40,280 nt of DNA from positions 1 through 40,280 of the forward strand of contig MGUA01000012.1 of assembly GCA_001799735.1 (NCBI GenBank), in the 5' to 3' direction. Shown here piece after piece: positions 24,321 through 33,019 of this stretch; position 1 is the first letter of the stretch; every line of letters begins with the position of its first letter. Position numbers and translations under genes: made by a program. Source of the DNA: Elusimicrobia bacterium GWB2_63_22. Lineage in GTDB: Bacteria > Elusimicrobiota > Elusimicrobia > Elusimicrobiales > UBA9959. A model generated the notes under the pieces. It ran no database searches and had not been told where the DNA came from. It saw only the letters and a program-made list of their open reading frames with translations.

Positions 24321-25057
24321 TCAATATCGTCATCCCGATGGCCGGGGAAGGCTCCCGGTTTGTAAAGGCGGGCTATGCCAAACCCAAGCCGTTCATCGAT
24401 GTCTGTGGCAAACCCATGATCGTCCGGGTAATGGAAAACTTGAGATATAAGAACGCTAGGTTTATCCTGCTGGGCAGGAAAAGCCACCTTGAGCGTGAGA
24501 AGAAGGTTGTAAAAGCCATTTCTAGGCGTTTCAACGCGGTCTTTCTCCCGATTGACAGGCTGACCGAGGGGACAGCGTGTACCGTGCTGTATGCGAGACG
24601 TTATATAAACAATAACGCTCCTCTTCTGATCGCCAATTCCGACCAGATCGTGGACGTGGACATCAGCGCGTTCATAGGGAAATGCCTGAAGGGAGGTTCG
24701 GACGGGGAGATACTGACCTTCATTGATCCTCACAAAGATAAAAAATGGTCGTTCGCCAAGGTCAACAGGGCCGGCCTGGTAACGGAGGTAAAGGAAAAAG
24801 ATCCCATCTCCAAATACGCCACCGTCGGGATCTATCTGTACCGCCGCGGGGCTGACTTCATTAACGCCGCGATAGATATGATCGCCGCCAATGACAGGGT
24901 GAATAACGAGTTCTATACTTGCCCCACTTATAATTATGCAATCAGGGAAAAGCTTAAGATCGGTGTTTTTAATATCGGGTTTTCTCAAATGCACGGAATC
25001 GGCACTCCGGAGGACCTGGCCCGATATACGGCGGTTCTGGGCGGGGAGAAAAAATGA
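24317..25057 (+). CDS. NTP-transferase (sugar nucleotidyltransferase-like, B of the pair)
   Basis: A 246-residue protein with a complete signature: MAGEGSRFVKAGYAKPKPFI at the N-terminus, IANSDQIVDVD for metal binding, and KEKDPISKYATVGIYLY in the sugar side. It should couple a nucleoside triphosphate to a phosphorylated sugar or small molecule; which one is not apparent. It overlaps A and the cupin gene by 4 bases each. The two NTP-transferases align over their length and look like an old tandem duplication. Confidence 0.82.
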   Translation: MINIVIPMAGEGSRFVKAGYAKPKPFIDVCGKPMIVRVMENLRYKNARFILLGRKSHLEREKKVVKAISRRFNAVFLPIDRLTEGTACTVLYARRYINNNAPLLIANSDQIVDVDISAFIGKCLKGGSDGEILTFIDPHKDKKWSFAKVNRAGLVTEVKEKDPISKYATVGIYLYRRGADFINAAIDMIAANDRVNNEFYTCPTYNYAIREKLKIGVFNIGFSQMHGIGTPEDLARYTAVLGGEKK

Positions 25058-25374
25058 AAACAGGCAAGCTGGCAGAAATGAAGGGCGGATGGTTTGTCGG
25101 GGATTTTGACCCTGTCTGTCTTAAGGCCAAGGAGGCCGAGGCCGCCTGCAAGTACTACAAGGCCGGAGACAAAGAAGGGAAGCATGTCCACCGTATTGCC
25201 ACGGAAGTCACGGTGATAGCCAGTGGCAAGGTTAAAATGAACGGGCATTTGTTAGGCGCCGGGGATATCATCGTCCTTTCCCCGGGGGAAGCCTCTGATT
25301 TTCAGGCCATAGAGGATACGATTACCATGGTCGTCAAGTTCCCAAGCGTGATGGGGGATAAGTACCCTGCTTAG
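25054..25374 (+). CDS. Small cupin protein
   Basis: A 106-residue single-domain cupin. GKHVHRIATEVTVIASGKV contains the two histidines and the glutamate of cupin motif 1, and GDIIVLSPGEASDF corresponds to motif 2. A similar short cupin often accompanies nucleotidyltransferase genes in capsule loci. It could be an isomerase or a binding protein for the product of the five-gene module. It overlaps the preceding gene (ATGA). Confidence 0.8.
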   Translation: MKTGKLAEMKGGWFVGDFDPVCLKAKEAEAACKYYKAGDKEGKHVHRIATEVTVIASGKVKMNGHLLGAGDIIVLSPGEASDFQAIEDTITMVVKFPSVMGDKYPA

Positions 25375-25429
25375 GTGTCCGGAGCTCCAGATTGAACCGC
25401 ATGAAACGCCCCACGCATAAGAGCATCCC

Positions 25430-26935
25430 ATGAGTACCAAGAAAAAGGTTTTCTATGGTATTTCTGTGGACTATGTCGGCACAATTCTGGTCGCAATAGC
25501 GGGGTTTGTTGTTGTGCCGTTTTATTTTAAATATGTCTCCGTGGCGGAGTATGGCGTCTGGCTTGCGATCCAAGGGGTAATTGGCATGTTGTCTGTTGCG
25601 GAATTTGGCGGGGATGTATACCTGATTACCAAAATATCTGACGATTCTGTTTTTAATGACGCCTCTGCGGTTACTGCCCAAATTTCCACAATGATATTGC
25701 TTAAGTCTGTTTTGTCTGTGTTATTCATTGTTTCCGGGGTGGTTGTGTTTTTTAGTTTGGATAGGATTATATCTTCAGGCATTGATGTTTCGATAGTTAA
25801 CAGGATTTTCGTTCTGGCTTTGGCTGTGTTGGTTATAGGGACTTTTTCCAGTACTCTTAGCACAATTCTTAGTGCCAGGCATCATTATTCGCTGGTTAAT
25901 TCTATTACCTCTTTTTTTGCTATTTTTGCTGCCGCACTTCCCTTGCTTTTTCTCGCGCAGGGGTTAGGGGTCTTATCCTTTGCATTGGCGTTGTTTATCT
26001 CTGTGGTTGTGCAGGCGCTTCTCCTGCTGGGAAGTGTGATGCTGAAATACCCAACCTTGAGGGTCAAGTTATCTTCGGTTTCTATCGGTTCCATAAAGGA
26101 CACGTATAATTATTCTAAAAAGTTTTACTTTCTGCGTTTGGCCGCAATGTTCCGGACAAACTATATGGTCCTGGCAATTTCCCATTTAACCTCCGCCTCT
26201 TATGTCACTATTTACACGATTACAAACCGTATCCCTTCGGTTGTCCCCATGTTCTTTTCCAAGATAGGTACCGGGCTGTTCCCGACATTCGCCAAATTCT
26301 ATGCTGCGGGAGATATGGCTAAGATCAAGAGCATTTACTTGCGCCTAGCCAAGATCGTCTGGCGGCTTGTGCTGTTTTTCTTTATCCTGGTTGTGGGGCT
26401 AAACGGGGATTTTGTGAGATTGTGGGTGGGCACCGATAAATTTGGCGGGTTCTGGATGATGGTTTTTCTTGCAGTGAACATGCTTGTGTTGTCTGTTAAT
26501 AACCCTTTGGGTACTATCGTGTATTCTACCGGCAAGTATGAAAAATGGCCGCAATGGGCGGTTGTGGAGATATTTTTATCGGTGGTCGCCTCTTATGTTT
26601 GTGCAAAGATATGGGGTGTGGACGGAATAGTGTTCGCATTCATGCTGGCCTCCATGGTTACGGCTGTATATCTCTTTCAGATGGTTAATCGTGTTCTTGG
26701 GATAACAGTTCGGGAATTCTTCCGGAACACTCTCTCTTACGCATTGCTCCCTAACGTGGTGACCATCTGCCTTATGTCCCTGTTGTTAGTTTTTGGGATA
26801 CATACCTGGAGGTCAATGATTTTTGCTGTAGTGGCCTTGACCGTATCTCATGTTCTGTTCTATGAGGGTGTAAAAGTATTTTTATCAAAAGAAGTCGGAT
26901 TCAAAAAAAAGATTCTGGCGGCTCTTCAAATATGA
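25430..26935 (+). CDS. wzx: Wzx-type oligosaccharide flippase
   Basis: A 501-residue integral membrane protein of the MATE/PST (MVF) superfamily with a dozen or more hydrophobic segments. The N-terminal YVGTILVAIAGFVVVPFYF and the sequence AEYGVWLAIQGV, followed by AEFG, are typical of Wzx proteins. It would flip the undecaprenyl-linked repeat unit across the inner membrane. It is the first gene after the five-gene module, with a 55-base gap that shows no clear promoter. Its base composition is AT-richer than the core genes. Confidence 0.92.
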   Translation: MSTKKKVFYGISVDYVGTILVAIAGFVVVPFYFKYVSVAEYGVWLAIQGVIGMLSVAEFGGDVYLITKISDDSVFNDASAVTAQISTMILLKSVLSVLFIVSGVVVFFSLDRIISSGIDVSIVNRIFVLALAVLVIGTFSSTLSTILSARHHYSLVNSITSFFAIFAAALPLLFLAQGLGVLSFALALFISVVVQALLLLGSVMLKYPTLRVKLSSVSIGSIKDTYNYSKKFYFLRLAAMFRTNYMVLAISHLTSASYVTIYTITNRIPSVVPMFFSKIGTGLFPTFAKFYAAGDMAKIKSIYLRLAKIVWRLVLFFFILVVGLNGDFVRLWVGTDKFGGFWMMVFLAVNMLVLSVNNPLGTIVYSTGKYEKWPQWAVVEIFLSVVASYVCAKIWGVDGIVFAFMLASMVTAVYLFQMVNRVLGITVREFFRNTLSYALLPNVVTICLMSLLLVFGIHTWRSMIFAVVALTVSHVLFYEGVKVFLSKEVGFKKKILAALQI

Positions 26936-26947
26936 ACTGTCCCGGCA

Positions 26948-27781
26948 ATGTTGGGGATTAAAACTATGCAGGCCTCTGCGAAAGTAAGTTTTACGGATAT
27001 CATTAACTGCTTGCGATTTTTTGTGAAATCGCTGCCGCGGCGTATTGCATTCCCTGGGCGGAAGTGTGTCCTGGGACGTACAGCCTGCTTGGGCAATGAT
27101 GTGATCTCCATCCTTGATCCATCTGCCTGTTTTTTTAATATGCAGAAGGGCCGCGTGGACTACCTGTCTGATGTCGTTTCGGATCCCAAACTTTCCGCAA
27201 GCCCCTGGGACGTCCTCCAGTTTTTGCAACGAAAAGACATTTTCTCCCTGATAATCCAGCAGTCCAGTCCACTTTGGTTTAAGTCCACCCCGCCTGCGGC
27301 TTTGTTTATGGATTCCTACTCTGAATTGACGGACCAGCTGTTTGTTCATCGCCGCGATAATTGGCGGTTCTTGTGCAATTATTCAGACTTGGACCATTCT
27401 CGGGAATTTAAGGAACAGTTCTTGCCCGCAGGCCTTCTGCCCTGTGATGACTTGGGTATGCAGTATCAGAGATTTTTCTTGTTTGTCCGGAAAATGTGGG
27501 GGGATATCCCCATAGTATTTATGCACTTCCCCGTTAAGCTGGACAAGCGTGAAAAATTTAAGTTGCGCTACCAGGCTATATATAAAGCTATTTCTGAATT
27601 GCAGGGGCGGTTTCAGCCGTTTTACTCTTTAGCGATAGATGAAACCGTAGTGGACTGGCCGGAAGTTAAGGTTCCAGGGTTGGAAGAATTCCCATACCAT
27701 TTTAACCTTAAAACGTACCAAGCTTTCGCGGAGAAGGTTCGGGCGACAGGCGCGTTAAATCCTGATGGTGGCATGCGGTAG
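26948..27781 (+). CDS. Unknown protein, possibly SGNH/DUF6270-like
   Basis: A 277-residue soluble protein that I do not recognise with confidence. KCVLGRTACLGNDVIS near residue 38, FMDSYSELTDQLF in the middle, PIVFMHFPVKLDKREKFKLR, and a terminal EEFPYHF then YQAFAEKV recall the order of blocks in DUF6270/SGNH-like proteins of capsule loci. The nucleophile motif of such hydrolases is not conserved (GRTACLGND). A start at 26966 is equally possible; GGGG lies before it. The location between Wzx and a WavE-like gene suggests a role in modifying or assembling the glycan. Confidence 0.6.
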   Translation: MLGIKTMQASAKVSFTDIINCLRFFVKSLPRRIAFPGRKCVLGRTACLGNDVISILDPSACFFNMQKGRVDYLSDVVSDPKLSASPWDVLQFLQRKDIFSLIIQQSSPLWFKSTPPAALFMDSYSELTDQLFVHRRDNWRFLCNYSDLDHSREFKEQFLPAGLLPCDDLGMQYQRFFLFVRKMWGDIPIVFMHFPVKLDKREKFKLRYQAIYKAISELQGRFQPFYSLAIDETVVDWPEVKVPGLEEFPYHFNLKTYQAFAEKVRATGALNPDGGMR

Positions 27782-27807
27782 ATACTGTTTGCGGAAAAAT
27801 ATTAATA

Positions 27808-28875
27808 ATGAAACCATATTTTAAGAAAGTCGCTGGTGCCATAGAGGTGTTTCTGGGAGCTCTTTTATCCTGGGGCGCCGTTGTTGCGTTCCGGGTTGTA
27901 GGGGATAAGTATCGCCGGAGATTGGCCTGGATTTTCTTGGGCGCTGGTGATAGCGAATCATTTATCACATTTCATGTCCGCCCACAGGAGGGAGCACATG
28001 TCAGCACAGTTAATGACCAGTTGAGTGTTTCCCCTAAAATTGCGGTGGTTATACAGGGGGGGCTGCTTTCCGACAACCACTTTACTATCGAAACACTTAA
28101 CGCGTATAAAAATATTTTTCGCGGTCACCCGCTAATCTTGTCGACTTGGGACGGTGAGTCTGAAGCTGTTCTCAAAGAGGCGGAGCGGATCGGGGTGCAT
28201 TGCTGTGTAAATCCTAAGCCTAAATATTTCGGGGTTAGCAACATAAACCTTCAGATCGTTTCCAGCCGGGCGGGGGTAAGGGCGGCCCATAAACTCGGGT
28301 GCGAATATGTCCTCAAAACCAGGACTGACCAGAGAATATACGCTCCCGATACGGGGGAATACTTGTACAATCTCTGCGAAACTTTCCCGGTCGCCGGCAA
28401 CTATCCAAAGCAAAAAAAGAGGATTGTCGGAGTTAGTTTGAATACGTTTAAGTACCGGATGTATGGCCTGTCTGATATGCTTGTCTATGGCCATATCGAG
28501 GATATGCTTTTGTATTGGGATATAGATACCGATACGCGTGTCTTTACCCGCGAGGAAACGGAGAAATCCCGCACCTTGGCTTCTTTTGCCAAATGGAGAG
28601 TGTGCGAGGTTTATCTGGCTACGGAATTCCTCAAGAAAATAGGCCGGGAGTTGCAGTGGACGCTGCAGGATAGCTGGCGGGCTTATGCCGAGAATTTCTG
28701 CGTTGTCGACAGAGAGCAGTTCGATCTCTTCTGGCCCAAGTATGGGCGGGAGGAGTATAGATGGCGGTCCTACGGACAGAATTATAAAACCCGGGAAATG
28801 ACCTTCCGCGATTGGTTCAATATATATCGCGGCCTCAATAACAGGGAAATAGATGAGCGCCTTCTGGACCAGTGA
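27808..28875 (+). CDS. WavE-family polysaccharide synthesis protein
   Basis: A 355-residue protein with the WavE pattern: VVIQGGLLSDNHFTIET, then ILSTWDGE, then YVLKTRTDQRIY in the central part. WavE proteins of Vibrio are involved in LPS core synthesis and are believed to be glycosyltransferases. The first 35 residues contain a hydrophobic stretch (FLGALLSWGAVVAFRVV) that may attach it to the membrane. It overlaps or abuts the methyltransferase gene. Confidence 0.82.
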   Translation: MKPYFKKVAGAIEVFLGALLSWGAVVAFRVVGDKYRRRLAWIFLGAGDSESFITFHVRPQEGAHVSTVNDQLSVSPKIAVVIQGGLLSDNHFTIETLNAYKNIFRGHPLILSTWDGESEAVLKEAERIGVHCCVNPKPKYFGVSNINLQIVSSRAGVRAAHKLGCEYVLKTRTDQRIYAPDTGEYLYNLCETFPVAGNYPKQKKRIVGVSLNTFKYRMYGLSDMLVYGHIEDMLLYWDIDTDTRVFTREETEKSRTLASFAKWRVCEVYLATEFLKKIGRELQWTLQDSWRAYAENFCVVDREQFDLFWPKYGREEYRWRSYGQNYKTREMTFRDWFNIYRGLNNREIDERLLDQ

Positions 28876-28888
28876 CAGGATTATACTT

Positions 28889-29845
28889 ATGGCTAAAAAT
28901 ATCGCAATCGTGGATTCTTTGCGCGGCGTGGCCGCGGATGTTTATGGCAGGCTTTTCCTTTTGCCAAAGCTGAAAGAGGCCGAGTCAGAAAGGCGTTTTT
29001 TTGAAGTCGCCCCGGATTATAAGCGGTTGACCGCCGAATTCTACGCGGAAACCGCCGTGCCAGGCGCGAACCCGGCCTACCAATGGGATTCCTGGCGTAA
29101 GAATATCAGGGATGCCTTCGATAAGGGGGTGCCGGTGAATTTCCTGTCGATGTCTGTTCTTGCCAAGACCATGGTCTTCGGGCGAAAGCGCGGAAAGAAA
29201 CATGCGGATATGCGGATAGAAAAGGTCAGGGAGGTATTCGGGGACGAGATAGCCAAACGCCTTCTCCTCGAGGATTATCTGGGGGCTCCTGCGGTTACGG
29301 ACTCCGAGTGGATGACTTCCGCCAACAGAGCTCACCTCGCCTCTCATTTGGCTCATTACAGTGATAAGGCTAAAACTCATTTGTGGGACGCCGGGACCGT
29401 GCTGGAATGGGGCGCAGGTTACGGGTGTATGGCGCGCTTACTGCGCCGCATGAACCCAGGGCTTACGTATATCATAGTGGACCTCCCGGAGCTCCTGGCC
29501 CTGCAGTATGTTTATCTGTGCGCCCTTGAGGGGGCTTCGGCGCTGAATGTCGCTACCCAGCCTCAGGGAATACTAAAGGGGAAAATTAATTTTATCCCGT
29601 ATGAGTCCTTGGTTGCCGGAAAGGTTGTCCCCAGTTGCGACGCGTTTATCTCTACCTGGGCTGTAACGGAAAGCCCGATAGAGGCGCAGAAAAGCGTTAT
29701 TGACGCGCGGTTTTTCTCCGCGAAAAAAGTGCTTTTGGCGTATTTTAAAAAAGACGGGAATATGTTCCAGAGCCATGGCGATACTCTTGGCCTTTCGGAG
29801 GACGCCATCCCCGCACAGCCGGGGAATGCCTATGCCTGCAGGTGA
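28889..29845 (+). CDS. Putative sugar O-methyltransferase
   Basis: A 318-residue protein of the family called putative sugar O-methyltransferase. VLEWGAGYGCMARLL is the S-adenosylmethionine-binding loop, and YIIVDLPELLALQYVYL and ISTWAVTESPIEAQ are the next conserved strands. It would methylate a hydroxyl of a sugar in the repeat unit. I chose the ATG at 28889 because AGGA lies in front of it and the start at 28853 lies inside the WavE-like gene; the longer form cannot be excluded. Confidence 0.82.
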   Translation: MAKNIAIVDSLRGVAADVYGRLFLLPKLKEAESERRFFEVAPDYKRLTAEFYAETAVPGANPAYQWDSWRKNIRDAFDKGVPVNFLSMSVLAKTMVFGRKRGKKHADMRIEKVREVFGDEIAKRLLLEDYLGAPAVTDSEWMTSANRAHLASHLAHYSDKAKTHLWDAGTVLEWGAGYGCMARLLRRMNPGLTYIIVDLPELLALQYVYLCALEGASALNVATQPQGILKGKINFIPYESLVAGKVVPSCDAFISTWAVTESPIEAQKSVIDARFFSAKKVLLAYFKKDGNMFQSHGDTLGLSEDAIPAQPGNAYACR

Positions 29846-29879
29846 CGGGCCCCCGCGGTTTTAAAGGAAATAGCGTAAA

Positions 29880-30962
29880 ATGCTGAAAAAAATAAAGAAT
29901 GCTCTCGCGAATCCCGGGAAGGTTCTCAATAAGATCAATTCCCGGCTTACCCAGGGTTTGAATGTGGATTCCGTGCTGGACGAACTGGTGCGGTATTCCC
30001 CGTCCGGCGGACGGCGGCCCCGGGTTATGCTTGTTGCCCCGAAGTACGATTATGGCGACAAAAAGCGCGGGCTAAGCGTAGAGGAGAACTATTTCCGCCA
30101 TACCCTTATCAATTCTGGGTACGATCTCGTTTCTTTTGACTCGCTTTACGGCGCCCGCCGCTTCGGCGCTAAAGTCATGAATAAGATGCTGCTGGAAAGC
30201 GTTTACAGGGAAAAACCTGATATCGTGTTTTTTATCCTTTTTCGAAATGAGATCCGCAAGGACACCCTGCTCGAGATCCGTGACGAACTTGGCGTCACCA
30301 CCCTTAACTGGTTCTGCGACGATCATTGGCGGTTCGATAGCTTCTCCAAAGATTATGCCCCTTGCTTTAGCCGGGTCATTACGACCGACATCCGGGCCGT
30401 AGAAAAGTACCGTGCCATAGGGGTCAGTAACGTCATCCTTTCTCAATGGGCCTGCAATCATTTTTTGTATCGAAAGTTCGATATCCCGTATAAATACGAC
30501 GTTAGTTTTGTCGGGCAGCCTCATGGGGACAGGGTAAAAGTTATCTCCAGCCTCAAGCGGGCCGGGATAAGAGTGGATACTTTTGGCTACGGTTGGCCGG
30601 GGGGAAGGGTCTCGACATACGAGATGAACCGGATCTTCTGCCAATCACGTATCAATCTCAATTTAAGCAACGCTTCGGTCGGGACTGCGAACCAAATAAA
30701 GGGGCGAGATTTTGAAATTCCGGGATGCGGCGGGTTCATGATAACTGGAGAAAATCCTGCTATCTCAGACTATTTTGTCCCCGGTAAAGAGATTGTGACA
30801 TATAAAAATATTCCGGAGCTGCTAGAAAGAATTCAGTACTATCTTGCGCATGAGACGGAACGGGAAGCTATACGTGAAATGGGGCACAAGCGTTCTTTGC
30901 GGGAGCATACCTACCAGATGAGATTGGCTAGGATTTTCGCTGAATGTGAGCGGGGGCGCTAA
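29880..30962 (+). CDS. CgeB-like glycosyltransferase
   Basis: A 360-residue GT-B type protein. LVAPKYDYGD opens the N-terminal domain, NWFCDDHWRFDSF is the acidic patch often seen in CgeB-like enzymes, DVSFVGQPHGDRV starts the second domain, and IKGRDFEIPGCGGFMIT contains the E-x7 type donor motif of group 1 transferases. Donor and linkage are unknown. AAGGAAA precedes the ATG. A second protein of the same type is encoded at 34178. Confidence 0.82.
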   Translation: MLKKIKNALANPGKVLNKINSRLTQGLNVDSVLDELVRYSPSGGRRPRVMLVAPKYDYGDKKRGLSVEENYFRHTLINSGYDLVSFDSLYGARRFGAKVMNKMLLESVYREKPDIVFFILFRNEIRKDTLLEIRDELGVTTLNWFCDDHWRFDSFSKDYAPCFSRVITTDIRAVEKYRAIGVSNVILSQWACNHFLYRKFDIPYKYDVSFVGQPHGDRVKVISSLKRAGIRVDTFGYGWPGGRVSTYEMNRIFCQSRINLNLSNASVGTANQIKGRDFEIPGCGGFMITGENPAISDYFVPGKEIVTYKNIPELLERIQYYLAHETEREAIREMGHKRSLREHTYQMRLARIFAECERGR

Positions 30963-32219
30963 ATGCTGGAAAAAGCGGCCTGTTATTGTCTTTATTTGAC
31001 CGTGTTTTTTGCTTTTATTTCAGATAACGCTATTTTTGGGCCTATTCTGGGCAGGGGGGGGGCTCTATTGTCGGGGCTATTGCCCGTTTCTTTGTTCGCG
31101 GTGCTGGTTAAGCGGGAGAAGCTTGTAAAAGCTTTTCAGCAAATATTTGAAGACCGCCTGGCTGTGGCTATCACTGCGTGCGGAGCCGGGCTTTTAGCAT
31201 GGCAGTTTACCGCCAACACGCTCGCCGGCTGGACTTTATCGGCCGCTAAAGTACAACTTTACTGGGCTTCCGGAATAGGGAGCGTGGTTGCGCTGCTGGC
31301 TGTCGGCAAGACCGGGTTGTTGAAGGATTTACAGGTGGGGTATCTCCTGGCCGCATTTTGCGCCGGACAGACATTGAACCTTATTATAGCTTTAGCGGCG
31401 CTGCCTGAGCTCATCCGGTACTCCGGGGTAGGGCAATACTATCCTGGTGGCGCGGTTGGGGTGCTGACGTGTTCTATCAGCAGCCTTGTTTGCTGGTGCG
31501 CAGCATATTCGGACTTTGCCAAAGGTAGCAAGTACTGGCGGATCGGAGGGATAGTCCTAAGCCTGCTTTCCGCTTTCTTTATTCCAACGACAGGAACCCG
31601 CACCGGGACTTTATGCTTTATCTCGCTGCTGTTGCTCTGGCCATTTATATTCCGCAAGCGGCTTCCGCTTCTGTTCCTTTCGGCTGCGTTCGTTTCCGGT
31701 TTACTGTTTATGCATAGCATACACAACACTCGGGCCCTTACGATAATGAATCCATCCACATCAGCCAGGGGATACTTATACTTGAATGACCTGGCCATCA
31801 TATCAGGTAGCCCCCTTGGTGGTATCGGGATGGACCTGCCGACCTACCAGGAGCGCACGCGGACGGGTCCTTATTTTGCCGCGTTCTCTGTTATTGACCC
31901 ATGGGTAGCTGAATATCCGGCGCCGCACAGCTGGACGCTGGCAATAGCTATTCAGTCCGGTATAATGGCGCTAATCATCTATCTGGCCTTCGCGTCAGGA
32001 GTTATCATCTTTATGTTCCGCGCTTCTCTGAGTCTTCGGGCAGGAGCATCAGACGTGAAATCCTTTATGTTCGCGTATATCCTGGTCAATATCGGGTTAT
32101 TGTTCTATCCAATTTCTGATTCGTTCCCCTGGATATTGCTGGCGGCAGGTTTTGCCATTGCGTCCTCCATCCTGTCTGACGCGGAAACTGCTTCGGCGCA
32201 TATATATGGTTCAGCATGA
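30963..32219 (+). CDS. wzy: Wzy-type O-antigen polymerase
   Basis: A 418-residue membrane protein with about ten or more hydrophobic segments and a large periplasmic loop after LFMHSIHNTRALTIMNPSTS, including GGIGMDLPTYQERTR and PAPHSWTLAIAIQSG. This is the layout of the O-antigen ligase/polymerase superfamily. In the company of wzx and several glycosyltransferases it is the best candidate for the repeat-unit polymerase. It starts directly after the stop of the preceding gene (TAAATG) and overlaps the next one by 4 bases. Confidence 0.82.
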   Translation: MLEKAACYCLYLTVFFAFISDNAIFGPILGRGGALLSGLLPVSLFAVLVKREKLVKAFQQIFEDRLAVAITACGAGLLAWQFTANTLAGWTLSAAKVQLYWASGIGSVVALLAVGKTGLLKDLQVGYLLAAFCAGQTLNLIIALAALPELIRYSGVGQYYPGGAVGVLTCSISSLVCWCAAYSDFAKGSKYWRIGGIVLSLLSAFFIPTTGTRTGTLCFISLLLLWPFIFRKRLPLLFLSAAFVSGLLFMHSIHNTRALTIMNPSTSARGYLYLNDLAIISGSPLGGIGMDLPTYQERTRTGPYFAAFSVIDPWVAEYPAPHSWTLAIAIQSGIMALIIYLAFASGVIIFMFRASLSLRAGASDVKSFMFAYILVNIGLLFYPISDSFPWILLAAGFAIASSILSDAETASAHIYGSA

Positions 32220-33019
32220 ATAAAGCCCCTCTGATAAGCGTTGTTATGCCGGTGTATAACGGCGAGGCCACAGTTTTGGCCTCTATAACCAGCATATTGG
32301 CCCAGACTTATAAAAACCTCGAGTTGATAGTTGTGGATGATCAATCTACGGATGGCACTTTAAGGCTCATCAATTCCGTCAGGGATCCGCGGGTGCGGGT
32401 CATCTCCCACCCTAAACGCAACGGCGTCGGCGCGATCAGGCGCTTTGGGACAGGCCATGCCAGGGGGGAATACGTAGCGGTACTGGACTCCGACGACATC
32501 GCTTTCCCGGAGCGGCTTGAGGCCCAGTTGGACTATATGCGGCGCAACTCGCTGAAGCTATGCGGCACCTGGGCTTATTTGGTGGGGCCGGATGGGCAGC
32601 GGCGCGAATTCCGTCATCCGGTTAAACCGGAAGATATCAGGAAGAACATTATTTGTACGAACTGCTTTGTTCACAGCACGGTGATGTTTACAAAAGAGGC
32701 CTATGATCTTGTGGGCGGATATAATCCGTCTCCGGCGTTAAGTTATGTGGAGGATTATGACCTTTGGCTGCGGATGGTCGCCAGGTATCCCGCGGGGAAT
32801 CTCCCGCGGATCCTTGCGGAGTACAGCGCGCCTAAAGACAATTTAAGGTATCTCTGGCGCGAACAAACCAGGACCGCTTATGTCCGGCTCCGCGCGATAC
32901 TCCGATATGGCTATCCGCTGCGAAGCCTGTTCTTTGTTTTTACCCCGCTGTTCCTGGCTTTCATCCCCAAAAAGGTGAAACTTCTGGCCAGGAAATTTTT
33001 ATTCAAGGGTTCATTTTAA
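32216..33019 (+). CDS. GT2 family glycosyltransferase
   Basis: A 267-residue GT-A transferase: SVVMPVYNGEATVLASITSI, IVVDDQSTDGT, VLDSDDIAFPERL (the DxD motif) and SYVEDYDLWLRM (the catalytic ED). The C-terminal tail has a hydrophobic stretch (LFFVFTPLFLAFI) followed by basic residues, which probably binds the inner membrane. It would add one sugar to the lipid-linked unit. It is coupled to both neighbours by overlapping stop and start codons. Confidence 0.93.
   Translation: MNKAPLISVVMPVYNGEATVLASITSILAQTYKNLELIVVDDQSTDGTLRLINSVRDPRVRVISHPKRNGVGAIRRFGTGHARGEYVAVLDSDDIAFPERLEAQLDYMRRNSLKLCGTWAYLVGPDGQRREFRHPVKPEDIRKNIICTNCFVHSTVMFTKEAYDLVGGYNPSPALSYVEDYDLWLRMVARYPAGNLPRILAEYSAPKDNLRYLWREQTRTAYVRLRAILRYGYPLRSLFFVFTPLFLAFIPKKVKLLARKFLFKGSF

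Noticed and set aside
24317-25057. Assignment of the NTP-transferase pair to the phosphoramidate or heptose pathways of Campylobacter capsules
   Set aside because: The partner enzymes of those pathways (glutamine kinase, amidase, heptose kinase/isomerase) are not present, so no specific pathway can be claimed.
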